Shown here: piece by piece, positions 27,658-34,772 of the stretch
Layout: each line of letters starts with the position of its first letter
How positions within the stretch are numbered: the stretch's first letter is position 1
DNA from: Eubacteriales bacterium
GTDB taxonomy: Bacteria > Bacillota > Clostridia > Lachnospirales > Lachnospiraceae
Direction: 5' to 3'
Length of the DNA: 64,000 bases
Assembly: GCA_030536995.1 (NCBI GenBank)
Contig: JAUNOY010000005.1
Span: forward strand, 70,006 to 134,005
Notes under the pieces: model-generated
Told to the model about the DNA's origin: nothing
Seen by the model: only the letters and a program-made list of their open reading frames with translations
The model's database searches: none
Position numbers and translations under genes: made by a program

Positions 27658-27686
27658 TTGACAGAAGAGAGCGCTTATAATATAAT
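27658..27686 (+). promoter_or_regulatory. Consensus sigma-A promoter of rplM-rpsI
   Basis: TTGACA, exactly 17 bases, TATAAT: a full consensus. It leaves a leader of about 165 bases before rplM. Confidence 0.9.
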
Positions 27687-27691
27687 TACCC

Positions 27692-27857
27692 AATGTGACG
27701 TAGTGCGAAATACTTGAGCCAATAGCCCCGGCGAGAGTGTTTATCAGCGGTTTCGGACATTTCCGCGGTTTTATGCACAGGCGTCCCGGTAATAACTTTT
27801 TATGCGGGAATCCGCGGTTGATTAAACTATCGTTGATAAATAACAGGAGGTAAAACC
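27692..27857 (+). promoter_or_regulatory. Long structured 5' leader of rplM-rpsI, possible ribosomal-protein autoregulatory leader
   Basis: The transcript should begin near 27693. Several GC-rich self-complementary stretches occur in an otherwise AU-rich leader, including GCGGtttCGG..CCGC around 27748-27768 and GCGGGaatCCGC around 27803-27816. An L13 leader is known in Firmicutes, but I have not matched this to that family. AGGAGG lies before the rplM ATG. Confidence 0.4.
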
Positions 27858-28286
27858 ATGCAGACTTATATGGCTAATCCAGATAAAATCGAAAGAAAAT
27901 GGTATGTAGTTGACGCTGAAGGATGCACACTGGGCCGTCTGGCTTCCGGTATCGCAAGCGTTTTAAGAGGTAAAAATAAACCACAGTTTACACCACACGT
28001 AGACACAGGTGATTATGTAATCGTTGTCAATGCTGACAAGATTAAAGTTACAGGCAAGAAATTAGAGCAGAAAATCTACTACAATCACTCCGATTATGTA
28101 GGTGGTATGAAAGAAACTACATTAAAAGAAATGTTAGCAAAGAAACCAGAGAAGGTTGTTGAGCTTGCAGTGAAAGGTATGCTTCCAAAAGGACCTTTAG
28201 GAAGAACTATGTACAAAAAACTTTTTGTATACGCAGGACCGGAACACAAACATGAAGCTCAGAAACCGGAAGTTTTAACATTTTAA
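27858..28286 (+). CDS. rplM: 50S ribosomal protein L13
   Basis: L13, 142 residues, full length. Recognised by [17 protein letters not shown], the [18 protein letters not shown] core and [18 protein letters not shown] near the C-terminus. It is paired with rpsI as in almost all bacteria, separated by 14 bases. Confidence 0.97.
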   Translation: MQTYMANPDKIERKWYVVDAEGCTLGRLASGIASVLRGKNKPQFTPHVDTGDYVIVVNADKIKVTGKKLEQKIYYNHSDYVGGMKETTLKEMLAKKPEKVVELAVKGMLPKGPLGRTMYKKLFVYAGPEHKHEAQKPEVLTF

Positions 28287-28300
28287 GGAGGTAGATTACA

Positions 28301-28693
28301 TTGGCTAGCGCAAAATTCTACGGAACAGGAAGAAGAAAAAAATCAATCGCAAGAGTTTACCTTGTACCTGGAACAGGTAAAGTTACAATCAATAAAAGAG
28401 ATATCGATGAATACTTCGGATTAGATACACTGAAAGTTATCGTTCGTCAGCCATTAGTTGCAACAGAGACAGAAGGCAAATTTGACGTATTAGTAAACGT
28501 ACACGGCGGCGGATACACAGGACAGGCTGGTGCAATCAGACATGGTGTTGCAAGAGCACTCCTTCAGGCAGATGCTGAATACAGACCAGTTCTTAAAGCA
28601 GCAGGCTTCTTAACACGTGACCCACGTGCGAAAGAGCGTAAAAAATACGGTCTCAAAGCAGCTCGTAGAGCACCACAGTTCTCTAAACGATAA
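28301..28693 (+). CDS. rpsI: 30S ribosomal protein S9
   Basis: S9, 130 residues. [13 protein letters not shown] opens it, and the conserved C-terminal tail RRAPQFSKR, which reaches the P-site tRNA, is intact. The start codon is TTG at 28301 with AAGGAGG nine bases upstream; no ATG or GTG fits. It is the last chromosomal gene before the prophage, and its tail is unaffected by the integration. Confidence 0.97.
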   Translation: MASAKFYGTGRRKKSIARVYLVPGTGKVTINKRDIDEYFGLDTLKVIVRQPLVATETEGKFDVLVNVHGGGYTGQAGAIRHGVARALLQADAEYRPVLKAAGFLTRDPRAKERKKYGLKAARRAPQFSKR

Positions 28694-28718
28694 TTTACAA
28701 ACGAATATTAAACAGCAC

Positions 28719-28752
28719 AGACCCAAGGAATTCAATGTCCTTGGGTCTTTTT
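28719..28752 (+). terminator. Intrinsic terminator after rpsI
   Basis: AGACCCAAGGA (28719-28729) pairs with TCCTTGGGTCT (28738-28748), followed by a T run. Confidence 0.9.
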
Positions 28753-28788
28753 CATTTGTCCAAACCTGTCCGATTTTATGCGATAGTA

Positions 28789-28815
28789 ACAAACTAGAAA
28801 CAAACTAGAAACAAA
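28789..28815 (+). repeat. 11-bp tandem repeat at the left prophage edge, possible integrase arm-binding sites
   Basis: ACAAACTAGAA occurs twice head to tail (28789-28799, 28800-28810), followed by a third partial ACAAA. It lies between the rpsI terminator and the integrase stop, where an attL should be. Short direct repeats of this kind are typical arm sites of tyrosine recombinases. The core crossover cannot be placed because the right end lies outside the window. Confidence 0.45.
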
Positions 28816-28819
28816 AATA

Positions 28820-28832
28820 GTGAATAAATTCA
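28820..28832. promoter_or_regulatory. Copy of the putative CI operator near the prophage left end
   Basis: GTGAATAAATTCA is identical over 13 bases to the site overlapping the cI promoter at 31596-31608, including the TGAAT-AA-ATTCA dyad. It may be an extra repressor site influencing the integrase end. Confidence 0.35.
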
Positions 28833-28867
28833 TTGAATATAGTAAATGACAAATGAATAAAAGAAAT

Positions 28868-28896
28868 AAAAGACCTGACGCAATGTCAGGTCTTTT
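28868..28896. terminator. Bidirectional terminator at the integrase 3' end
   Basis: AAAAGACCTGAC (28868-28879) pairs with GTCAGGTCTTTT (28885-28896) around a five-base loop, with A and T runs on each side. Confidence 0.85.
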
Positions 28897-28900
28897 ATTT

Positions 28901-29956
28901 TTAGAGTTTATTTACCGCTTCCAATTTCACAGGAAGTTCAAGATGTGTATAAACTGATTCAGTGACATTCTGACCTTTATGACCAACTATCAGCTTCAGG
29001 ATTCGTTCATCGACTCCGCAGGCGGTCATCAAGCTGACGAAGGTATGTCTGGTGTCATGTGGTCTGTGATTCTGCAATCCAAGAACGTCCATCAGTGGCT
29101 TCCAGTAGGAATCATAATAGTTGCGGTAGGTGAAGTGTTTCCCTTCAGGTGTACAGATAAGGTATTCCGAATCCCTGTCCATCCAAGTTCTGAAGAATGG
29201 GAGAATCTTGTCTGCAATTGGAACTTCTCTGATTCCCGATTCTGTCTTTGATTCCCTTACGTAAAACCATTGGTCATCTACGTGGACATCTTCTTTCTTC
29301 AGGTCTAACAGTTCACCGATTCTGACACCTGTGTGAATCAATATGAGAATAACAGACATGTATGGATTGCTGTCCTTACTATCCCATATCATATGAACTT
29401 CCTTCTTGGTGAACGCTGTCCTGTCAATCTTATTCGGGTTACCTGCTTTACTGATGTCCAAATATCGAACCATATCCCTTTTGTCTGCTGATACTATTTC
29501 ATGTATGACAGCATAATCATACATCAGACCAAGTAATATTTTCAATTTCTTTAGGGTTGGGGTGTTCTTCCCTGATTCGTCCACTACTTTCTGCATGTGG
29601 TCAAGTTTGATTTCCACAAACTTCATATCGTGCAATTTAAGGCACGTTTTGAACGAAGCCTTGTAAGCCTTCACGTTACTCTCAGAAACCTTTGGGAAAT
29701 GAGATTCTGACCACTTCTGATAAACTTCTGCGAATGTAATAGTATTGTTATGCAGGTCATAAGGGTCTTTGTTGTAATCGGACAGGGCAAGCATAGCGTC
29801 CTTCCTGCTTGCGTAATATCCTACAAATTGATAAACAGGATAAGACTTTTGTTTTTCTTCATTGAACGTCCATCCGACTGTTTTCCTTGCACACCAAGGA
29901 TTTCTTCTGTTTCCTGATAACTTATAGACGCTTCCGAATCCGTTTGGTAATCTCAT
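28901..29956 (-). CDS. int: Prophage tyrosine recombinase (integrase)
   Basis: A 351-residue phage integrase. The N-terminal about 70 residues resemble an arm-DNA-binding domain (FGSVYKLSGNRRNPW), followed by a SAM-like core-binding domain (TFAEVYQKWSESHF) and the catalytic domain. Catalytic residues are Arg212 (HTGVRIGELL), Lys236, His300 and Arg303 (HRPHDTRHTF), His326 (VGHKG) and nucleophile Tyr336 (ESVYTHLE). ATG 29956 is preferred since AAAGGAT lies eight to nine bases upstream; earlier ATGs at 29962 and 29965 are possible. It is transcribed leftward toward rpsI and should recombine at the site just beyond its stop. Confidence 0.93.
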   Translation of the reverse strand: MRLPNGFGSVYKLSGNRRNPWCARKTVGWTFNEEKQKSYPVYQFVGYYASRKDAMLALSDYNKDPYDLHNNTITFAEVYQKWSESHFPKVSESNVKAYKASFKTCLKLHDMKFVEIKLDHMQKVVDESGKNTPTLKKLKILLGLMYDYAVIHEIVSADKRDMVRYLDISKAGNPNKIDRTAFTKKEVHMIWDSKDSNPYMSVILILIHTGVRIGELLDLKKEDVHVDDQWFYVRESKTESGIREVPIADKILPFFRTWMDRDSEYLICTPEGKHFTYRNYYDSYWKPLMDVLGLQNHRPHDTRHTFVSLMTACGVDERILKLIVGHKGQNVTESVYTHLELPVKLEAVNKL

Positions 29957-29999
29957 AATCATCATCCTTTCTTCAAAAATGGGTGCATTGAACAAAGGT

Positions 30000-30040
30000 A
30001 TGTGATATAATAGATTTGACGTTGTTGGAATATATCACAT
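30000..30040. promoter_or_regulatory. 10-bp perfect inverted repeat upstream of the integrase
   Basis: ATGTGATATA (30000-30009) and TATATCACAT (30031-30040) are separated by 21 bases, two helical turns. A dimeric or tetrameric regulator could bridge them to control int. Confidence 0.4.
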
Positions 30041-30051
30041 TCCTTCATCCC

Positions 30052-30086
30052 AAGACCATGCTGAACTGCAATTCAGGGTGGTCTTT
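30052..30086. terminator. Hairpin upstream of int; weak terminator candidate
   Basis: AAGACCA pairs with TGGTCTT, with an inner CTGAA/TTCAG stem. Flanking T or A runs are short, so termination strength is uncertain. Confidence 0.4.
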
Positions 30087-30091
30087 GTGTG

Positions 30092-30280
30092 TGTCCTTAC
30101 TGTCCTTCGTGTCCCTCGTTATATACTACTATATAATATTTATTATTTATGCCTTCGCATCACTTCCTTAAAATATATCAGGTAATTATAACGAGGGACA
30201 CAAGTGACACAAAGGACACTTTGTCTGAAACCCTTATAAATCAAGGCTTTCAGTTGTCCTTCGTTGTGTCCCTGCTGTCC
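30092..30280 (-). repeat. Tripartite iteron-like array A (9-bp-phased GGACAC/TGTCC repeats)
   Basis: Cluster 1: TGTCC at 30092, 30101 and 30110 (9-bp phase). AT-rich DNA follows, containing the complement of TATATAGTAGTATATAACGA. Cluster 2, in the opposite sense: GGACA/TGACA at 30196, 30205 and 30214. After about 36 bases, cluster 3: TGTCC at 30255, 30267 and 30276. Array B at 46507-46718 has the same three clusters with matching spacings (including the 9 then 12 step) in reverse orientation. The stretch 29957-30284 holds no credible gene. An origin, partition or operator role is inference. Confidence 0.85.
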
Positions 30281-30284
30281 TTTG

Positions 30285-30866
30285 TTACTTTACTTCCAGT
30301 GAAAACACAGCCTTTTGTTCCTGACTATTTCCATCGTATGTGGAAAAATTAATTTTAAAATCGCCCGCATTATCTACACCTACACAGGACTGCGCTTCAC
30401 ATTTCCCACCTATTGGTGTTTCCTGTGGGTACATAGTAACGTCATTTGGATAGGAATATCCCATCTTACCTGTTGAATCCATAATTCCATCGATTAAGTC
30501 AATGAACAGACCATTCATTCCTTCTGCTTCATATCCGAGATTTTCATATTCGTATGTAATCAGGTATACAGCTTCAGGCGATGTTTCAGCAAATTCATTT
30601 CTTTCATCCATTTCTTCGACTGATTTGATAGTCAACGTCCACTGATTTGGAACTGTCCATGTGTCACCGATTTTGTATTCTTCCTGATTACTTCCTTCAG
30701 TGTACTTGGCGAGTTCCTTTTGTAGTTCATCAATGATTGCCTGCATACCTTGAATCTGAGTTTCCAGTTCAAAAATTTTATCATCCTTTTCATCTGCAAA
30801 TACAGATGTAGTTGGAACAAGCATCATTGATGAACATAATAATATTGATAACAGTTTCTTTTTCAT
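30285..30866 (-). CDS. Secreted prophage protein with coiled coil and DUF4352/DUF5067-like domain
   Basis: A 193-residue exported protein. The signal peptide MKKKLLSILLCSSMMLVPTT ends in a VFA-DE cleavage site. A short coiled coil follows (FELETQIQGMQAIIDELQKE), then a beta-rich domain starting near YKIGDTWTVPNQWTLTI that resembles DUF4352/DUF5067 immunoglobulin-like folds of Gram-positive cell-surface proteins. GAGGAAG precedes ATG 30866. It follows the cI repressor by about 20 bases on the same strand, so it is probably made in the lysogen as a conversion gene that alters the host surface. The 3' end abuts repeat array A. Precise function unknown. Confidence 0.7.
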   Translation of the reverse strand: MKKKLLSILLCSSMMLVPTTSVFADEKDDKIFELETQIQGMQAIIDELQKELAKYTEGSNQEEYKIGDTWTVPNQWTLTIKSVEEMDERNEFAETSPEAVYLITYEYENLGYEAEGMNGLFIDLIDGIMDSTGKMGYSYPNDVTMYPQETPIGGKCEAQSCVGVDNAGDFKINFSTYDGNSQEQKAVFSLEVK

Positions 30867-30885
30867 TTTATCTTCCTCTTTTCTT

Positions 30886-31566
30886 TTAGAATTTCTGTCT
30901 GTTTTCAATTACTTTCCCGATAATACGAACAGGTCTAGTGATAATGTCTTCGTTACTGAAGAACATCGGTTCATACATCGGATTGAAGGATTGAAGGACA
31001 ATACCTGCATCAGTCTTTACTAATTTCTTGCAAGTCGCATCATTCCCATTAACCTTTGCAATTACTACATCGCCTGATTCAGCATCATTTTGCTGACGTA
31101 CAATCAGTATGTCACCTTCCTGAATGCGAGGGGACATTGAATCACCCTTCACTTTTAGACCAAAGAACTTTCCAGACCTTGCGAGCTGTTCGGAGATTTC
31201 TTCCCAATCATCCACATCAACTAATTCAACAGCTTCGATTGGAATTCCACATGGTACTTCACCAAGAACAGGAATTCTGATTCCTGCTTCAATCTTTCCA
31301 AGTTCCGATAGGGCATCCTTTTCGTATCGTTCTGACCACTTGTCTATAACAGCGTCCCGTTCTGTTCTGAAATCCGATTCACCTGTTAAATATGCGATAC
31401 TCACACCGAAGTATTCAGATAACTTTTGAAGTGAATTCTGATTCGGTTGGAAGCCAGATTTCCATTTGGATGTTGAACCGACTGCTATTCCTGATTCCTG
31501 TTCCATTTTTCGTTTTGAAATCTTTCGTTCTTTGCATAATTCTTCAATTTTTTCTACTAATGTCAT
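30886..31566 (-). CDS. CI/LexA-like phage repressor (XRE HTH plus S24 peptidase)
   Basis: A 226-residue lysogeny repressor. Residues 1-65 form an XRE helix-turn-helix (KISKRKMEQESGIAVGSTSKW). Residues about 100-226 are an S24 LexA-type self-cleavage domain: scissile Cys106-Gly107 in LGEVPCGIP, nucleophile Ser143 in GDSMSP and general base Lys180 in DATCKKL. RecA-stimulated autocleavage would link induction to DNA damage. ATG 31566 has AAAGGA ten bases upstream; the GTG at 31572 is too close. It is transcribed leftward from a promoter overlapped by a candidate operator and probably autoregulates. Confidence 0.9.
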   Translation of the reverse strand: MTLVEKIEELCKERKISKRKMEQESGIAVGSTSKWKSGFQPNQNSLQKLSEYFGVSIAYLTGESDFRTERDAVIDKWSERYEKDALSELGKIEAGIRIPVLGEVPCGIPIEAVELVDVDDWEEISEQLARSGKFFGLKVKGDSMSPRIQEGDILIVRQQNDAESGDVVIAKVNGNDATCKKLVKTDAGIVLQSFNPMYEPMFFSNEDIITRPVRIIGKVIENRQKF

Positions 31567-31595
31567 AGGCACAAAATCCTTTCTGAAAAAAAAAA

Positions 31596-31647
31596 GTGAA
31601 TAAATTCAGCAAAAGGTATTGACAAAGATGAAGTAATTCACTATAAT
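31596..31647. promoter_or_regulatory. Back-to-back lysogeny/lytic promoters with overlapping -35 boxes and operators
   Basis: Rightward: TTGACA 31619-31624, 17 bases, TATAAT 31642-31647. Leftward: TTGTCA (complement of 31620-31625), 17 bases, TATTCA (complement of 31597-31602). The -35 hexamers share DNA. GTGAATAAATTCAGC (31596-31610) covers the leftward -10, and a related TAATTCACTA covers the rightward -10. Confidence 0.8.
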
Positions 31648-31693
31648 GACGATTGTAAGTGATGAAGAAAATCAGCACTTAATAAAACCAATA

Positions 31694-31801
31694 GCGAATA
31701 AATGACCTAAAGGCTGAATCAATTTTTCTATATGGTTATGGTGACTTTATTATAGAACTATTTCAGCAATTTGTCAAATGTTTTCGCTGAATTTATTATC
31801 G
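31694..31801. promoter_or_regulatory. Additional operator-like sites between the early promoter and cro
   Basis: GCGAATAAATGA (31694-31705), GCTGAATC (31713-31720) and GCTGAATTTATTATCG (31786-31801) are variants of the GAATAAATTCAGC operator; the last shares AATAAATTCAGC with it on the opposite strand. Confidence 0.5.
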
Positions 31802-31823
31802 AAAAATGAAAGGGGTGAAACGG

Positions 31824-32021
31824 ATGTCAGACTTCAAAAAGGAAGTGAAGATTCAGTTGATTCATAAAGGTATGACGATGACAAATCTTGCTGAAGAAAT
31901 GGGAATCAGTATTTCTTATCTTTCAGACCTACTGAATGGTAAAAGAACCAATCAGGCACAGCTTGACAGAATCAAAACCTTCCTGAATTTATCTGATACC
32001 GAGCAGTATGAAGCAGAATAG
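31824..32021 (+). CDS. Cro-like XRE helix-turn-helix repressor
   Basis: A 65-residue single-domain XRE regulator. The HTH is TMTNLAEEMGISISYLSDLLNGKR. It is the first rightward gene and faces the CI gene across shared operators, which is the expected place for Cro. ATG 31824 has AAGGGG eight bases upstream; an earlier in-frame start at 31806 would place the ribosome binding site inside the ORF. It overlaps the next small gene. Confidence 0.8.
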   Translation: MSDFKKEVKIQLIHKGMTMTNLAEEMGISISYLSDLLNGKRTNQAQLDRIKTFLNLSDTEQYEAE

Positions 32022-32193
32022 GTTATCGGTTTCACAATGTGCGTCACTGATGAATGTGTCAGAACAGTTTGTCAGGATTGGACTTCAAAGGGGTGTATTC
32101 CCTTGGGGGTATGCGGTGAAGATGTCATCACAATGGACATACTTCATTAGTCCTGTGAAGTTTACTGAACACACAGGTATCACTGTGTTATAG
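32008..32193 (+). CDS. Small HTH protein, excisionase/MerR-like
   Basis: A 61-residue DNA-binding protein with a winged-helix/MerR-type start (LSVSQCASLMNVSEQFVRIGLQRGVFPW) and a WTYFISPVKF strand, as in phage excisionases and AlpA-like regulators. It overlaps cro by 14 bases and is read in another frame. Xis is the likely role but is not proven, since integrase lies 2 kb away on the other strand. Confidence 0.65.
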   Translation: MKQNRLSVSQCASLMNVSEQFVRIGLQRGVFPWGYAVKMSSQWTYFISPVKFTEHTGITVL

Positions 32194-32206
32194 AAAGGAG
32201 AATATT

Positions 32207-32893
32207 ATGGAAGGTTATAAAGTTTTCGAACCTGATTGGACATGTAGAGGATTTCAATATGAAGTTGGAAAAACATTTGAAGAAGATGTAAAACCTTCTT
32301 GTTGTAATAGAGGATTTCATTTTTGCAAAGAATTAAAAGACTGTTTTAATTATTATCCGTTCAATCCTGATAACAAAGTTGCAAAGGTAGTTGCGCTTGG
32401 TGAACTTGATAAAGAATTAGATGGGAGTAAATATTGTACTAATAAAATTCAGATTGTTGAAGAAATCAGTTGGGAAGATGTATTAAGAATGGTAAACCTT
32501 GGAAAAGGAAACACAGGTCTATGCAACAGCGGTGATTGGAACAATACTAACTTTTCAAACGGATGTTTTAATACACAAGAACCTAAAATCTTATTGTTTG
32601 ATAAACCTTCAGATTGGACATATCGTGATTGGCTAAATTCTAAAGCAAGACATATATTGAATCAGATACCAAGACATGTGGTTGAATGGGTTCATTCAAG
32701 TGATATGACAGAAGAAGAAAAGAAATCTTATCCAACATATGAAACAACGGGCGGTTATTTAAAAATCCTTGATGAAAAAGATTGCAGTCAGATTTGGTGG
32801 GATGGACTTTCTAATGAACGTAGAGATATTATTACATCACTTCCGAATTTCAATACTGAAATTTTTGAGAAATGCACAGGTATAAAGATATGA
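32207..32893 (+). CDS. Phage protein with DUF7666-like domain
   Basis: A 228-residue early phage protein. The N-terminus (YKVFEPDWTCRGFQYEVGK and NRGFHFCKELKDCFNYYPF) matches the conserved block I associate with DUF7666. The stretch NTGLCNSGDWNNTNFSNG looks like the last degenerate units of the Asn/Gly-rich repeat array seen in longer relatives. The C-terminal third has Trp-rich helices. Function unknown. AAAGGAG precedes the ATG, and the stop overlaps the helicase start. Confidence 0.6.
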   Translation: MEGYKVFEPDWTCRGFQYEVGKTFEEDVKPSCCNRGFHFCKELKDCFNYYPFNPDNKVAKVVALGELDKELDGSKYCTNKIQIVEEISWEDVLRMVNLGKGNTGLCNSGDWNNTNFSNGCFNTQEPKILLFDKPSDWTYRDWLNSKARHILNQIPRHVVEWVHSSDMTEEEKKSYPTYETTGGYLKILDEKDCSQIWWDGLSNERRDIITSLPNFNTEIFEKCTGIKI

Positions 32894-34155
32894 TAAAACT
32901 TTTTCCGCATCAGGAAGAAGCGATAAATGAAACCAAGGGATTTCATAACATTGGAGTTTACCATGATATGGGACTGGGGAAAACCTTCACAGGGTCAGAA
33001 ATGATGAAGCGATTTGACTGTAAAGTAAACCTGATTGTATGTCAAAAGTCAAAAGTTCAGGATTGGGTGGAACATTTCACTGAATATTATCGAATGCAGG
33101 TATTTGACTTAACAGTTAAATCACAGCTTGCAGAATTTCATGGACTGTCGCAGGACGAAAGATTTTACATCGTGGGAATCATCAACTATGAACTAGCTTG
33201 GCGAAGAAAAGAACTTCTTGATTTGAAAGAATTTACCTTGATGTTGGATGAATCATCCTTGATTCAGAATCAGAAAGCAAAGCAGACTAAATTCATTCTG
33301 AAGATGCAACCTGCACATGTAATTCTTCTTTCAGGAACACCTGTCGGTGGAAAATATGAAAACTTGTGGTCACAGATGCACCTACTTGGATGGAATATCA
33401 CCGAAACGCTTTACAATAAACAGTATGTTAATTGGAAAAAGATTGATTCGGGTGGATTCACTCACAAGATTGTGGACAAAGATGACCCATACAAGAATGT
33501 TGAAAGACTGAAAAAGAAGATGCGTGAGCATGGTGCAATATTCAAGAAGACTGAAGAATGTTTTGATTTACCTGAACAGGTATTCACAGAAATCAAAGTG
33601 AAAGCGCCTAAAGAATATTGGAAATTCCTGAAAAATGAATACATAGTCATTGATGGAATGGAACTGATTGGTGACACAAGTCTGACTAAACTGCTATATA
33701 GTAGACAAATTTGTAGTCAGTATAATAAAGAAAAGATTGAAGCCTTCAATGATTTGGTAGCATCAACAACTGACAGATTGATTGTGTTTTACAATTTTAA
33801 TGAAGAACTTTATCAGTTGAAAAAGGTATGTGAAGAACTTGGAAGACCGATATCAGAAATAAATGGTCACATGAAAGACTTGACTGCATACGAACAAGAA
33901 AGTGATTCAATTACACTGTGTCAATATCAGTCAGCATCAAAAGGATTAAATCTTCAAAAGTGTAACAGGATTGTATATTTTAGCCTTACGTTATCTTCAG
34001 AAGATTTCGAACAGTCCAAGAAAAGGATTCACCGAATTGGACAGAAAAACACATGTTTCTACTACCTGATGATTTGCAGGGGAACAGTCGAAGAACAGAT
34101 TTTGAAAAACTTAAAAGAAAGGAAGGATTTTACCGATGATTTGTTTAAAGAATAA
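32890..34155 (+). CDS. SNF2-type superfamily 2 helicase
   Basis: A 421-residue SF2 ATPase of the compact phage SNF2 type. Motif I is YHDMGLGKTFT, motif II is LMLDESSLIQN (DESS instead of DEAH), motif III is LLSGTPVGG, and motifs V-VI are SASKGLNLQKC and KKRIHRIGQKN. It probably remodels DNA during phage replication or recombination. The ATG at 32890 lies in the ATGA overlap with the previous gene; an earlier ATG at 32872 is the alternative. The gene order with Gp157, VRR-NUC and an Sak4-like ATPase recalls replication cassettes of Firmicute siphoviruses. Confidence 0.85.
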   Translation: MIKLFPHQEEAINETKGFHNIGVYHDMGLGKTFTGSEMMKRFDCKVNLIVCQKSKVQDWVEHFTEYYRMQVFDLTVKSQLAEFHGLSQDERFYIVGIINYELAWRRKELLDLKEFTLMLDESSLIQNQKAKQTKFILKMQPAHVILLSGTPVGGKYENLWSQMHLLGWNITETLYNKQYVNWKKIDSGGFTHKIVDKDDPYKNVERLKKKMREHGAIFKKTEECFDLPEQVFTEIKVKAPKEYWKFLKNEYIVIDGMELIGDTSLTKLLYSRQICSQYNKEKIEAFNDLVASTTDRLIVFYNFNEELYQLKKVCEELGRPISEINGHMKDLTAYEQESDSITLCQYQSASKGLNLQKCNRIVYFSLTLSSEDFEQSKKRIHRIGQKNTCFYYLMICRGTVEEQILKNLKERKDFTDDLFKE

Positions 34156-34336
34156 GATTTTAAAAACGCTTGCGTTTTTAAATTTCCTGTCATTTCTGTG
34201 CATGATGGCATCAGAAGTAACTTTTCTTTCATTCACAATTGCGTTTTTGAATTTAGCGTTCCTGTTCCTGATGGCTTATGCAAACGGATGGGTGTACGGA
34301 ACAGATAGATATTATGAAAGAGAGGGTAAACGATGA
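34136..34336 (+). CDS. Small phage membrane protein
   Basis: A 66-residue protein with two closely spaced hydrophobic helices (about 10-27 and 28-48, FLSFLCMMASEVTFLSF and LNLAFLFLMAYANGW) and a charged C-terminal tail. An excellent AAAGGAAGG ribosome binding site lies nine bases before ATG 34136, inside the end of the helicase gene, so the overlap is real. Role unknown; superinfection exclusion or membrane tethering are possibilities only. Confidence 0.55.
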   Translation: MICLKNKILKTLAFLNFLSFLCMMASEVTFLSFTIAFLNLAFLFLMAYANGWVYGTDRYYEREGKR

Positions 34337-34764
34337 AAAAATGTAAACTTGCAATTGATGAGAACATGAATTGTCAAATGTGTTGCTATTACTGTGATGA
34401 CAAATATATTTGCAATGATGTTTGTAGTGAAATCATGGAAGACTGTCCTAAATTAATCGAAGAAACAGAACTTGATGTGATTCAGTCAGCAGTTCCCGAT
34501 GTATTAAAAGCAATCACAGATATTACAGTTGAAAAAAAGAAACTTGATGAACAGGAAAAACTGATGAAAGAAAAATTGCTTCATGCGATGGAAGAACATG
34601 GAATCAAGTCATTTGAAAATGCAAAAGTCAAATTCATGTATGTAGCACCATCAACAAGAACATCCATTGATTCAGCGAAGCTGAAGAAAGAACTTCCAGA
34701 GGTGGCGGAGCATTATTCCAAGACATCCAAAGTGTCTGCATCAGTCAGAATTACAGTAAAGTAG
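34333..34764 (+). CDS. Gp157-like phage protein with Cys-rich N-terminus
   Basis: A 143-residue protein. The first 45 residues hold seven or eight cysteines (CQMCCYYCDDKYICNDVC), a possible metal site. From about residue 50 a coiled helix (VEKKKLDEQEKLMKEKLLHAM) and the end SIDSAKLKKELPEVAEHYSK match the siphovirus Gp157 pattern, a family linked with phage-resistance phenotypes in streptococci but of unknown mechanism. The Cys-rich extension appears additional to the family core. Confidence 0.65.
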   Translation: MKKCKLAIDENMNCQMCCYYCDDKYICNDVCSEIMEDCPKLIEETELDVIQSAVPDVLKAITDITVEKKKLDEQEKLMKEKLLHAMEEHGIKSFENAKVKFMYVAPSTRTSIDSAKLKKELPEVAEHYSKTSKVSASVRITVK

Positions 34765-34772
34765 GTGATTGA

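Noticed and set aside
28719-28752. The rpsI terminator as the attachment core
   Set aside because: Possible, but the duplicate expected at attR is outside the window, so there is no evidence for it over neighbouring bases.
30092-30280. CRISPR array
   Set aside because: Repeat units are only 5-9 bases with 9-bp phasing and inverted clusters; no 25-40-base repeats or spacers and no cas genes. The Cas4-like gene at 35134 is a phage recombination protein.
30149-30352. 67-codon rightward open frame across repeat array A
   Set aside because: Runs through the repeats and into the antisense of the secreted-protein gene; composition is dictated by the repeat.
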